From Entoloma clypeatum (lineage: Eukaryota > Basidiomycota > Agaricomycetes > Agaricales > Entolomataceae), in NCBI GenBank assembly GCA_963565915.1, contig OY751486.1, positions 992,001 to 1,056,000 of the forward strand: a DNA stretch of 64,000 bases, given 5' to 3'. The notes under the pieces were generated by a model, which worked only from the letters and a program-made list of their open reading frames with translations, made no database searches and was not told the DNA's origin. Below are positions 52,961 through 64,000 of the stretch, one piece after another; positions within the stretch are counted from its first letter, which is position 1, and every line of letters starts with the position of its first letter. The position numbers and the translations under genes are program-made.

Positions 52961-54813
52961 GGTGATTTCAAGCATAGATGGGAGTAATGTTATACTTTTC
53001 CACCCTTTCTCATGCACCTTCACATGACCCCACGACCCTTGATCTATATCAAACCCTGTTTCACTTAACTCCGATGATCCTGGGACATGTGTCCCCTCTA
53101 ACAGCGATATGACTCAGACTTGACTTTATTTGTACACTTTTTCACTTGTTATCTATGACTCATGGCCTCAAGGCCTTATCTCTGACTCTTATGCCAAAAC
53201 TCTTGAAACATTTAACTAACCAATGGCTTACTTAGCTCCTGCGCAGCATTACTTATTTATAGCCATAGGATTACAAATATAAAGACTTGTAACTTAGAAT
53301 AGAGGTCCTCAGCTTGACCTAGGCAATTAATGCTTACCTGTCCACTTCTTTGAATGCTCTCAAACTAAGTGCCTTGCGAGGACTTAGCTCTGCTAGAACT
53401 GAACCAAGTTGTCCTTCTGAGGAGCTTGCTGACCTTGACCAAGTCGACCTACTGAGGGACTTGTGTGTGGAAACAGTATGAACCCACATGACTTGATCCG
53501 TGAACTAATTGTAGGCTATTGCTGTAACAATCCATCAAGCTGCAAAAGAGAGTATACACTTTGCCGCATGCGACACCATGCCCTGTTACATTTTCTTGAC
53601 AACTGTTAGTCAGTATGAGGTTAAGGTCAAAACTTGACAATATTTCTTACCTTTTCCAGGCTAGAAAAGAGGCTGTAGAATGAGAAATGGATGTCAGACA
53701 GCCACTCACATAAAACACTAGGCGGATCTTGTGGGTCTCTGGAATAGCCACTGGAAGGTACAACTTGCGCCTTGTGTAAAACACTTAGATGGGTTTGCTT
53801 AACAAAGGCGCTTGACAATTGTTGGTCAGAATGACATTAATATCAAAATTTGACAATATATTCAGACTAGAAACAAGGCTGTAGCACAAAAGGCGATATG
53901 TGAATTGTCGGGACGAGAAGTGAATAGAGAGGGATGGATGGTGATGCAGCAACTCACGTGAAGCACTCAGCCGAGCTAGTGTTTAAAGGTTAGGGTAATT
54001 ACCCACTCATGACCTTAACCTAACCAGATTTCAACCACTCATAACCTAAACCACTTGTGACTGCAGCAGCAGTTAACACTGGTTAAACCAGGTCATGTCA
54101 CGGTCAGAGCAAAACTCATAACTGATTCATTAACTCTTGATTATTGACTGCTTATTGTGCTTGAGTATGTTGTATAATATGCCCCATGTAAAACACGTGA
54201 GCGGATTGAGTTTGCAGTGGTGGGATGGACAGATGACTTGTTTGGCAACAGCAAGTAGTTTGTTTGATGACAGCACTTTGGTCCCGCCAATGTGGATCAA
54301 CCGACTAAGCATTTTACGCAAGTGGCCATTGGGTGAGAAGACAGTCATTTGTGCAGGTCCATACCTGGAATCATTACCATCTGGCCGCTTTGCATTTCAC
54401 ATGAGCACCCCGTAGTTCAGCATGCCGTTCAGTCATTGAGGCATTTTGACTTTATTGCAATCTTGTCTTGATGGTCTGATATGATAAGAGTGATGAGGAG
54501 GTGGGTAAATACATTGATCATGTATACCTTGGATATACAAAAGACCCCCAAAAGAATCTATTGAGTATAGCCTTCAGATCACCATATGTATTATGATATG
54601 CATGAGTTGAGACACACATTGGTTTCAACATCTGTGAACCAGTGTGTTTTGCACATATTTCAAGGTCCTGATTGCTATACTCATCAGATCCTTCTTAAGT
54701 GTGTTTATATATGATATTCACAATCCTGGGCTGGAATGTTTATGTTGTTTATACATGTTTATATTATATGTGATGGCCAAACAAGTACAAATATAAAACT
54801 GTAGCAAGTATTC
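52961..54813. other. Unassigned DNA with diverged tandem duplication
   Basis: About 1.85 kb with no recognised gene. Segments at about 53596-53725 and 53810-53965 are diverged direct repeats (tgacaa.tgtt.gtcag, cttgacaatat, aggctgtag, cactca). A third weak echo (atgtaaaacacgtgagcgg) lies near 54184. Confidence 0.5.
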
Positions 54814-57800
54814 TGTGATTAGGGGGTGTGCGGGATTACTGAACTGTAAGGTCTATTAGAAACTGGGAAATAGTTTGTATTGAAGTATATAAGTATTCTG
54901 AGTCAAATTTGAGATTGATTATGTCAGCAATGAAGAGGTGCAGGAGTACTTGGGTATTGGAAGTGAGTAAGCTTAGTAAGCTTAGTAATTGAAAGGAAAA
55001 GATGTGAAATGGGTTGTATGATGTTTTAAGTAGATGACTGGATTGGACTTTTGAAGCTAATTTGAGAAAGTGAAAGGACTGAAATGGTTTGTATTGGACT
55101 TTGTACATAATTCCGAGTGTGATTAGGGGGTGTGCGGGATTACTGAACTGTAAGGTCTATTAGAAACTGGGAAATAGTTTGTATTGAAGTATATAAGTAT
55201 TCTGAGTCAAATTTGAGATTGATTATGTCAGCAATGAAGAGGTGCAGGAGTACTTGGGTATTGGAAGTGAGTAAGCTTAGTAAGCTTAGTAATTGAAAGG
55301 AAAAGATGTGAAATGGGTTGTATGATGTTTTAAGTAGATGACTGGATTGGACTTTTGAAGCTAATTTGAGAAAGTGAAAGGACTGAAATGGTTTGTATTG
55401 GACTTTGTACATAATTCCGAGTGTGATTAGGGGGTGTGCGGGATTACTGAACTGTAAGGTCTATTAGAAACTGGGAAATAGTTTGTATTGAAGTATATAA
55501 GTATTCTGAGTCAAATTTGAGATTGATTATGTCAGCAATGAAGAGGTGCAGGAGTACTTGGGTATTGGAAGTGAGTAAGCTTAGTAAGCTTAGTAATTGA
55601 AAGGAAAAGATGTGAAATGGGTTGTATGATGTTTTAAGTAGATGACTGGATTGGACTTTTGAAGCTAATTTGAGAAAGTGAAAGGACTGAAATGGTTTGT
55701 ATTGGACTTTGTACATAATTCCGAGTGTGATTAGGGGGTGTGCGGGATTACTGAACTGTAAGGTCTATTAGAAACTGGGAAATAGTTTGTATTGAAGTAT
55801 ATAAGTATTCTGAGTCAAATTTGAGATTGATTATGTCAGCAATGAAGAGGTGCAGGAGTACTTGGGTATTGGAAGTGAGTAAGCTTAGTAAGCTTAGTAA
55901 TTGAAAGGAAAAGATGTGAAATGGGTTGTATGATGTTTTAAGTAGATGACTGGATTGGACTTTTGAAGCTAATTTGAGAAAGTGAAAGGACTGAAATGGT
56001 TTGTATTGGACTTTGTACATAATTCCGAGTGTGATTAGGGGGTGTGCGGGATTACTGAACTGTAAGGTCTATTAGAAACTGGGAAATAGTTTGTATTGAA
56101 GTATATAAGTATTCTGAGTCAAATTTGAGATTGATTATGTCAGCAATGAAGAGGTGCAGGAGTACTTGGGTATTGGAAGTGAGTAAGCTTAGTAAGCTTA
56201 GTAATTGAAAGGAAAAGATGTGAAATGGGTTGTATGATGTTTTAAGTAGATGACTGGATTGGACTTTTGAAGCTAATTTGAGAAAGTGAAAGGACTGAAA
56301 TGGTTTGTATTGGACTTTGTACATAATTCCGAGTGTGATTAGGGGGTGTGCGGGATTACTGAACTGTAAGGTCTATTAGAAACTGGGAAATAGTTTGTAT
56401 TGAAGTATATAAGTATTCTGAGTCAAATTTGAGATTGATTATGTCAGCAATGAAGAGGTGCAGGAGTACTTGGGTATTGGAAGTGAGTAAGCTTAGTAAG
56501 CTTAGTAATTGAAAGGAAAAGATGTGAAATGGGTTGTATGATGTTTTAAGTAGATGACTGGATTGGACTTTTGAAGCTAATTTGAGAAAGTGAAAGGACT
56601 GAAATGGTTTGTATTGGACTTTGTACATAATTCCGAGTGTGATTAGGGGGTGTGCGGGATTACTGAACTGTAAGGTCTATTAGAAACTGGGAAATAGTTT
56701 GTATTGAAGTATATAAGTATTCTGAGTCAAATTTGAGATTGATTATGTCAGCAATGAAGAGGTGCAGGAGTACTTGGGTATTGGAAGTGAGTAAGCTTAG
56801 TAAGCTTAGTAATTGAAAGGAAAAGATGTGAAATGGGTTGTATGATGTTTTAAGTAGATGACTGGATTGGACTTTTGAAGCTAATTTGAGAAAGTGAAAG
56901 GACTGAAATGGTTTGTATTGGACTTTGTACATAATTCCGAGTGTGATTAGGGGGTGTGCGGGATTACTGAACTGTAAGGTCTATTAGAAACTGGGAAATA
57001 GTTTGTATTGAAGTATATAAGTATTCTGAGTCAAATTTGAGATTGATTATGTCAGCAATGAAGAGGTGCAGGAGTACTTGGGTATTGGAAGTGAGTAAGC
57101 TTAGTAAGCTTAGTAATTGAAAGGAAAAGATGTGAAATGGGTTGTATGATGTTTTAAGTAGATGACTGGATTGGACTTTTGAAGCTAATTTGAGAAAGTG
57201 AAAGGACTGAAATGGTTTGTATTGGACTTTGTACATAATTCCGAGTGTGATTAGGGGGTGTGCGGGATTACTGAACTGTAAGGTCTATTAGAAACTGGGA
57301 AATAGTTTGTATTGAAGTATATAAGTATTCTGAGTCAAATTTGAGATTGATTATGTCAGCAATGAAGAGGTGCAGGAGTACTTGGGTATTGGAAGTGAGT
57401 AAGCTTAGTAAGCTTAGTAATTGAAAGGAAAAGATGTGAAATGGGTTGTATGATGTTTTAAGTAGATGACTGGATTGGACTTTTGAAGCTAATTTGAGAA
57501 AGTGAAAGGACTGAAATGGTTTGTATTGGACTTTGTACATAATTCCGAGTGTGATTAGGGGGTGTGCGGGATTACTGAACTGTAAGGTCTATTAGAAACT
57601 GGGAAATAGTTTGTATTGAAGTATATAAGTATTCTGAGTCAAATTTGAGATTGATTATGTCAGCAATGAAGAGGTGCAGGAGTACTTGGGTATTGGAAGT
57701 GAGTAAGCTTAGTAAGCTTAGTAATTGAAAGGAAAAGATGTGAAATGGGTTGTATGATGTTTTAAGTAGATGACTGGATTGGACTTTTGAAGCTAATTTG

Positions 57801-60589
57801 AGAAAGTGAAAGGACTGAAATGGTTTGTATTGGACTTTGTACATAATTCCGAGTGTGATTAGGGGGTGTGCGGGATTACTGAACTGTAAGGTCTATTAGA
57901 AACTGGGAAATAGTTTGTATTGAAGTATATAAGTATTCTGAGTCAAATTTGAGATTGATTATGTCAGCAATGAAGAGGTGCAGGAGTACTTGGGTATTGG
58001 AAGTGAGTAAGCTTAGTAAGCTTAGTAATTGAAAGGAAAAGATGTGAAATGGGTTGTATGATGTTTTAAGTAGATGACTGGATTGGACTTTTGAAGCTAA
58101 TTTGAGAAAGTGAAAGGACTGAAATGGTTTGTATTGGACTTTGTACATAATTCCGAGTGTGATTAGGGGGTGTGCGGGATTACTGAACTGTAAGGTCTAT
58201 TAGAAACTGGGAAATAGTTTGTATTGAAGTATATAAGTATTCTGAGTCAAATTTGAGATTGATTATGTCAGCAATGAAGAGGTGCAGGAGTACTTGGGTA
58301 TTGGAAGTGAGTAAGCTTAGTAAGCTTAGTAATTGAAAGGAAAAGATGTGAAATGGGTTGTATGATGTTTTAAGTAGATGACTGGATTGGACTTTTGAAG
58401 CTAATTTGAGAAAGTGAAAGGACTGAAATGGTTTGTATTGGACTTTGTACATAATTCCGAGTGTGATTAGGGGGTGTGCGGGATTACTGAACTGTAAGGT
58501 CTATTAGAAACTGGGAAATAGTTTGTATTGAAGTATATAAGTATTCTGAGTCAAATTTGAGATTGATTATGTCAGCAATGAAGAGGTGCAGGAGTACTTG
58601 GGTATTGGAAGTGAGTAAGCTTAGTAAGCTTAGTAATTGAAAGGAAAAGATGTGAAATGGGTTGTATGATGTTTTAAGTAGATGACTGGATTGGACTTTT
58701 GAAGCTAATTTGAGAAAGTGAAAGGACTGAAATGGTTTGTATTGGACTTTGTACATAATTCCGAGTGTGATTAGGGGGTGTGCGGGATTACTGAACTGTA
58801 AGGTCTATTAGAAACTGGGAAATAGTTTGTATTGAAGTATATAAGTATTCTGAGTCAAATTTGAGATTGATTATGTCAGCAATGAAGAGGTGCAGGAGTA
58901 CTTGGGTATTGGAAGTGAGTAAGCTTAGTAAGCTTAGTAATTGAAAGGAAAAGATGTGAAATGGGTTGTATGATGTTTTAAGTAGATGACTGGATTGGAC
59001 TTTTGAAGCTAATTTGAGAAAGTGAAAGGACTGAAATGGTTTGTATTGGACTTTGTACATAATTCCGAGTGTGATTAGGGGGTGTGCGGGATTACTGAAC
59101 TGTAAGGTCTATTAGAAACTGGGAAATAGTTTGTATTGAAGTATATAAGTATTCTGAGTCAAATTTGAGATTGATTATGTCAGCAATGAAGAGGTGCAGG
59201 AGTACTTGGGTATTGGAAGTGAGTAAGCTTAGTAAGCTTAGTAATTGAAAGGAAAAGATGTGAAATGGGTTGTATGATGTTTTAAGTAGATGACTGGATT
59301 GGACTTTTGAAGCTAATTTGAGAAAGTGAAAGGACTGAAATGGTTTGTATTGGACTTTGTACATAATTCCGAGTGTGATTAGGGGGTGTGCGGGATTACT
59401 GAACTGTAAGGTCTATTAGAAACTGGGAAATAGTTTGTATTGAAGTATATAAGTATTCTGAGTCAAATTTGAGATTGATTATGTCAGCAATGAAGAGGTG
59501 CAGGAGTACTTGGGTATTGGAAGTGAGTAAGCTTAGTAAGCTTAGTAATTGAAAGGAAAAGATGTGAAATGGGTTGTATGATGTTTTAAGTAGATGACTG
59601 GATTGGACTTTTGAAGCTAATTTGAGAAAGTGAAAGGACTGAAATGGTTTGTATTGGACTTTGTACATAATTCCGAGTGTGATTAGGGGGTGTGCGGGAT
59701 TACTGAACTGTAAGGTCTATTAGAAACTGGGAAATAGTTTGTATTGAAGTATATAAGTATTCTGAGTCAAATTTGAGATTGATTATGTCAGCAATGAAGA
59801 GGTGCAGGAGTACTTGGGTATTGGAAGTGAGTAAGCTTAGTAAGCTTAGTAATTGAAAGGAAAAGATGTGAAATGGGTTGTATGATGTTTTAAGTAGATG
59901 ACTGGATTGGACTTTTGAAGCTAATTTGAGAAAGTGAAAGGACTGAAATGGTTTGTATTGGACTTTGTACATAATTCCGAGTGTGATTAGGGGGTGTGCG
60001 GGATTACTGAACTGTAAGGTCTATTAGAAACTGGGAAATAGTTTGTATTGAAGTATATAAGTATTCTGAGTCAAATTTGAGATTGATTATGTCAGCAATG
60101 AAGAGGTGCAGGAGTACTTGGGTATTGGAAGTGAGTAAGCTTAGTAAGCTTAGTAATTGAAAGGAAAAGATGTGAAATGGGTTGTATGATGTTTTAAGTA
60201 GATGACTGGATTGGACTTTTGAAGCTAATTTGAGAAAGTGAAAGGACTGAAATGGTTTGTATTGGACTTTGTACATAATTCCGAGTGTGATTAGGGGGTG
60301 TGCGGGATTACTGAACTGTAAGGTCTATTAGAAACTGGGAAATAGTTTGTATTGAAGTATATAAGTATTCTGAGTCAAATTTGAGATTGATTATGTCAGC
60401 AATGAAGAGGTGCAGGAGTACTTGGGTATTGGAAGTGAGTAAGCTTAGTAAGCTTAGTAATTGAAAGGAAAAGATGTGAAATGGGTTGTATGATGTTTTA
60501 AGTAGATGACTGGATTGGACTTTTGAAGCTAATTTGAGAAAGTGAAAGGACTGAAATGGTTTGTATTGGACTTTGTACATAATTCCGAG
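54814..60589. repeat. Satellite array: 19 tandem copies of a 304-bp unit
   Basis: The unit starts at tgtgattagggggtgtgcgg (54814, 55118, ... 60286). The spacing is exactly 304 bp and no copy differed from another on reading. Each unit contains two HindIII-type aagctt sites in a short internal repeat (gtaagcttagtaagcttagt). A truncated piece of the unit follows at 60592-60637. The 90-codon minus-strand frame in each unit is a consequence of the repetition, not a gene. Confidence 0.96.
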
Positions 60590-60591
60590 TG

Positions 60592-60942
60592 TGTGAAATG
60601 GGTTGTATGATGTTTTAAGTAGATGACTGTATTGGACTGGAAATCGCTCGATTTGTGCTCCTGAAGGCTTTAAAAATTCCACCCTGTCACTATTCAAACC
60701 AAAAATGGCATTCAGACTCAGGGAAACACCAAATCCCAATCACTAGAGCCTCTGGCATTTGGTAGTCAGAAAAAATAAATAATATGTTACTTTTGGAACA
60801 TATTCATGGAGGTATGTTATGTGTTACGAGGGTCATATAGGTTCAGTTCAAGACCCCGTGTTATACGTTATGTGAACCTACAGTTGTAATACTACAGTAT
60901 AAGTATTCTGAGTCAAATTTGAGATTGATAGAAGAGGTGCAA
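60592..60942. other. Satellite edge and unassigned DNA
   Basis: 60592-60637 is a broken unit piece. 60638-60896 holds no gene, with a loose inverted repeat (tataggttca and tgaacctac near 60837-60881). 60897-60941 is another satellite piece (agtattctgagtcaaattt) with a 16-bp deletion, ending where the duplicated block starts. Confidence 0.65.
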
Positions 60943-61884
60943 TACACAGGTTCAATCAAGGTTGAATTTGATTCCAAGCAAAAGAATTAATGATATTACT
61001 GATACATACCATTTTAATGAGACAAGAAATGATTCTGCAAGGAAGTGATCCTTTTGAATGTGTGGTGATCAATGTACTGTACTGATCCAACCATTTCTTC
61101 TGTCACGTGTCACAGAGAGCCTGGGAGATTTGAAGAAGTTTTTCCCAAAGATTTCGCTGCCTGATTCTAGCCTTTTCGGAGGTATTCTTGAAGAAATTTG
61201 CTTCTTGTCACACGTCACTGGACCCTTTGAAAAGGCGAAGAAACGGTCAAAATCTGTCACAAAATTATGGCTGGCTGAAGTGGTCGGATCAGTACATTAT
61301 TTATTCACATAAAAATGTAAAGCGAGGATTCGGGGAAGCTTTTCGCGAAATGAGGTGGCTCAAATAACCAAAGATGGGGGGATAAATGTGTCTTTGTATC
61401 TTCGTCCGGCCGATCGCCAACAATCCGAAATTCGTGTATGAGAGCACATGCGTATGATGGCCTGTTAGTCGAGAAGGAAAAAAAAAAGGCGCAACTTCTC
61501 GTCACCCCGTGAGAAGTGACATTGCAGCAGCTGGAAACTCGGAATCAGATGGAGCAAATCGAGAAATTTATCGGGAGAAAGATAATCAGGATTGAGCCGA
61601 ATGACCTCGATGAAATGGAAAAGGTGCGTCTCAATCTCCCACTCTGCCGAGGACCGCGCTAATCTCCATGAACAGAAAATTAGAAAGCCTTTGAAGCGAA
61701 TCACTGTCGGCCTACATGTGCTCCTCGCCAAGTATTTACCGTCGCCATGGTCCATCCAGCGTACTTACTTGTAAAAGCTGCAGTTAAGCTCTTTTTCCGA
61801 GTGATTGGCGACAAGATAAGCGTAAATTCTATTGGCAACGATCGGCGTACATGATTCGATCTATAAAATGCGATCAAGATTGCC

Positions 61885-63236
61885 TGTGTGAAAAAGCGAT
61901 TGCGACAGTCTTAGGGCAATGTCGTTGAGCCAAAGGGGCAAAAAATAAAGAGGCATGTCGACGTACCTCAGAATGCCGACACCCTTCGCTTTGGCTACAG
62001 CCTTCGCGACACCGCGAAGGGTGACAGTCGGAGCATCGGTCTCGGGAACGTCGAGCATTTCAATGCCTTTCAAGGAAGCAGCAGCCCCTTTGGACTTGAC
62101 GCCGAGCGACATGAAAAAGGCCTCTTTGCCAGCCCAACGAGGGTTGAGATCGGCAATAAGCACTCTCTGCCTCAGTAAAGTTGCGCGATACAAAAGTCGG
62201 AATATGAGAGGGGACGGCCGAGATCAACTCTAAATATCTTGATTGAACATAATGGTTTCACGTGACATGTGGATAAAAACAAACCTTGGTCGACACCGAT
62301 ACCGATGCTTGCCTCGGAAGATACCCCAATCCCGCCAGCCGCAGTAATAGCTGCGACATTGGATGCATCGAATGAGACTTTGTTGGGCAGTTCGTTTGCA
62401 AAGGAGTACACTCCTGAATTCGAGTCGAAGGTTGCCCTCGCCATCGAGTTCAGCAGCACCTTGCCCCCCATCTCGCCGAGGTAAGGAGGATGGTCTTTGA
62501 TCTTCACGAGCGAGTTCTTGATCATCATATCGCTCATGGCTTTGTAGCATCTTTCAGCTTCGACCAAGTCGTTGAAACCGCTCTTCTCGCGCTGCCTTTT
62601 TGGAGCATTGGAACCTACTCATTACGAACAGTACAAGGAACGCACCGGCTGAGATCACTTGAATGACTAGAGGTCGGTTGCAATAAAGTCATCTTTTGCA
62701 AGATGTAAGGGCCGCATACCATAACCCCCGCCCGGATACCATCGGTATGAATGGACTTTGACGGGAACACGAGGAAGGTCCTATCCTGAAAGCGAGAGTA
62801 GATGTTGCTTTTTCCCATGTCAGATTTGGTGGGCAATAGAGGCGGTTCACTCACTCGCTGCGCCGATTGCTACCCGTCGCGGCGGCGTTGTGTATCAGAC
62901 CTGCCATTTGCCAAACAGCAGCAGCACCGCCGTGTAAAACTTACTCACGTTGGCATTGGTGCCAGCACCATGGATCGAAAGTACCCCAATATCGTCTGCG
63001 GTAGAACTTCCAGCGCCCGCAAGCATGCCATATATCGCTAATGCATGTTCGCCGCGCGCAGAACGTCCAGCTTTACGGCTACAATACAACGCTGGTTAGT
63101 AGGAAAGTAGGTATGGTAAAGAGGAACCTTACGTCGACGTCGATGTGAAGGCAAGAATGCCGCGGGCTGGTGCCGTTTTCGCACTCATGACGACATGAAC
63201 TCCCGCACCCTGAGCTTCCCCGAACTAAGGCGCCAA
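61885..63236 (-). pseudogene. FAS2: FAS2 3'-end pseudogene, copy 2
   Basis: Same pieces as 25660-27040, including GEAQGAGVHVVMSAKTAP, DDIGVLSIHGAGTNAN, SDMMIKNSLVKIKDHPPY and NPRWAGKEAFFMSLGVKSKG. A further 22-bp deletion near 61975 removes the KVLISLSHFE codons and the exon border, so this copy is more decayed. The deletions shared with copy 1 predate the duplication. Confidence 0.85.
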
Positions 63237-63600
63237 GAAACAATCTTAACAAGGCTTCGATGTACATACCCCTGCTGGTAAGCGTAAGGGCCAGTATGGG
63301 CAAGGGACACGACTCGCGCTCTGGAACCGACTCACGCTACTGTTCCGGGGTTTCGGCCATGTGTCGATGGGTGGGTTCCGGTCGTCTTCTTCAGCAGTGA
63401 ACATGAGCCTGTGGAAAGAGAGAGAGCCCATGTACGTTGAACTTGGGCGCTGATATAAACCGGACACGTGACCTCAAGCTCCTCCTGCCGTCCTCATCGA
63501 TCATACTTGGCGTCGAACCACGCCTTATCCTGTCGCAGGATGAGCACAACGGCGCCTTTCCGGACTCGAGGTGGGTAATCCATGACGGAAATGTTCCCCT

Positions 63601-64000
63601 CTTAACGTCGCAGATATACAACCCGGAAGTGAGTGGGGCTGTCGTCGCAGGCCGTGCTGGAGGGGGGATTATCATCGTGAAACAGCAGTATTATCTGAGC
63701 TTGCTGAACCAGCAGCTGCCCTGTGTCGACGAAGCTGGCGGATAATCTGAATGCGGAGATCGTGCTTGGGTAAGTTCAAGTCTCCTCCTGGGTCGACGGT
63801 GGCTGATTCGCGGAATAGGTATGTGTGCATGCTCAAGTCGCCCGGCTTATATCGTGTCTGTCTCTTCTATCAAGAGGATCTGATCCAGAACCGAGTCGAC
63901 ATCGTCCACTCCGCTGCCGTTCTCCTTGAGAAGTGCCAGCTTATCAAGTCGACGGCCCGGTTCCAGAGTTTGGAGCTTAACAGTTTCTGCATCTTCTCTT
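63601..64000 (+). pseudogene. BRR2: BRR2 fragment pseudogene, copy 2 (cut by window end)
   Basis: Repeats SQIYNPE, GRAGGGIII, QQYYLSLLNQQLP, LADNLNAEIVLG, the intron, MLKSPGLYRVCLFYQEDLIQ and IVHSAAVLLEKCQLIK, with the same frame changes as copy 1. Confidence 0.82.

Larger units (their letters stand above)
60943..64000. repeat. Segmental duplication, copy 2 (runs past window end)
   Basis: Direct repeat of 24719-27804, shifted by 36196-36224 bp, about 99% identical by eye. It contains the same FAS2 and BRR2 fragments with the same breaks. Confidence 0.93.

Noticed and set aside
54814..60589. CRISPR array
   Set aside because: Units are directly contiguous 304-bp copies without distinct spacers, in a eukaryotic context.
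54836..60739. Nineteen identical 90-codon minus-strand ORFs, one extended to 143 codons
   Set aside because: They repeat with the 304-bp satellite period, lack any domain, and exist only because the unit has one open frame.

Overview
The window is nuclear DNA of a filamentous fungus, most likely a mushroom-forming basidiomycete (Agaricomycetes). The evidence is the chromovirus-type Ty3/gypsy elements and Ty1/copia elements, short 46-57 nt GT-AG introns, and fragments of fungal housekeeping genes (type I fatty acid synthase alpha FAS2, spliceosomal helicase BRR2, DNA polymerase alpha POL1). I cannot name a species. There is no intact single-copy host gene: the window is a retrotransposon nest, a graveyard of gene fragments and a satellite array. 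Every target-site duplication (TSD) that can be read is 5 bp.

Layout. (1) 1-24467: Copia-A (+ strand, 5' end outside the window) is split by Gypsy-1 (2292-14997, TSD cttga) and Gypsy-2 (16543-23987, TSD tcatc). Gypsy-1 is itself split by Copia-B (5482-11265, TSD ggtcg). (2) 24719-29862: mosaic of FAS2 (-), BRR2 (+) and POL1 (+) pseudogene fragments. The FAS2/BRR2 part recurs in direct orientation at 60943-64000. (3) 29863-33890: Copia-D (-), a 3'-truncated relative of Copia-A with the same stop codons. (4) 33891-36140: non-coding DNA with minisatellites and one inverted satellite fragment. (5) 36141-52121: Gypsy-B (+, heavily decayed), split by the young Gypsy-A (37156-43302, TSD atggg) and by the deleted Gypsy-C (45130-49253, TSD ggtta). 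(6) 52122-54813: a decayed ORF and unassigned DNA. (7) 54814-60589: 19 tandem copies of a 304-bp satellite. (8) 60943-64000: second copy of the FAS2/BRR2 duplication.

How the parts work. The gypsy elements carry gag with a zinc knuckle and pol in the order protease, reverse transcriptase, RNase H, integrase, chromodomain. All five show a primer-binding site complementary to the predicted 5' end of their own transcript, about 32-34 nt downstream of a TATA box (Tf1-like self-priming). Three families carry a second copy of their polypurine tract inside pol. Gypsy-1 and Gypsy-2 also carry an antisense, spliced gene between pol and the 3' LTR; it encodes a coiled coil plus a Gal4-type Zn2Cys6 cysteine pattern. 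The copia elements instead have a primer-binding site matching the anticodon arm of initiator tRNA-Met.

Decay in the older copies is dominated by C-to-T change at CpG, repeatedly turning CGA into TGA, which suggests methylation-linked mutation or a RIP-like process. Gypsy-2 (LTRs apparently identical) and Gypsy-A (one LTR difference seen) look recently active.
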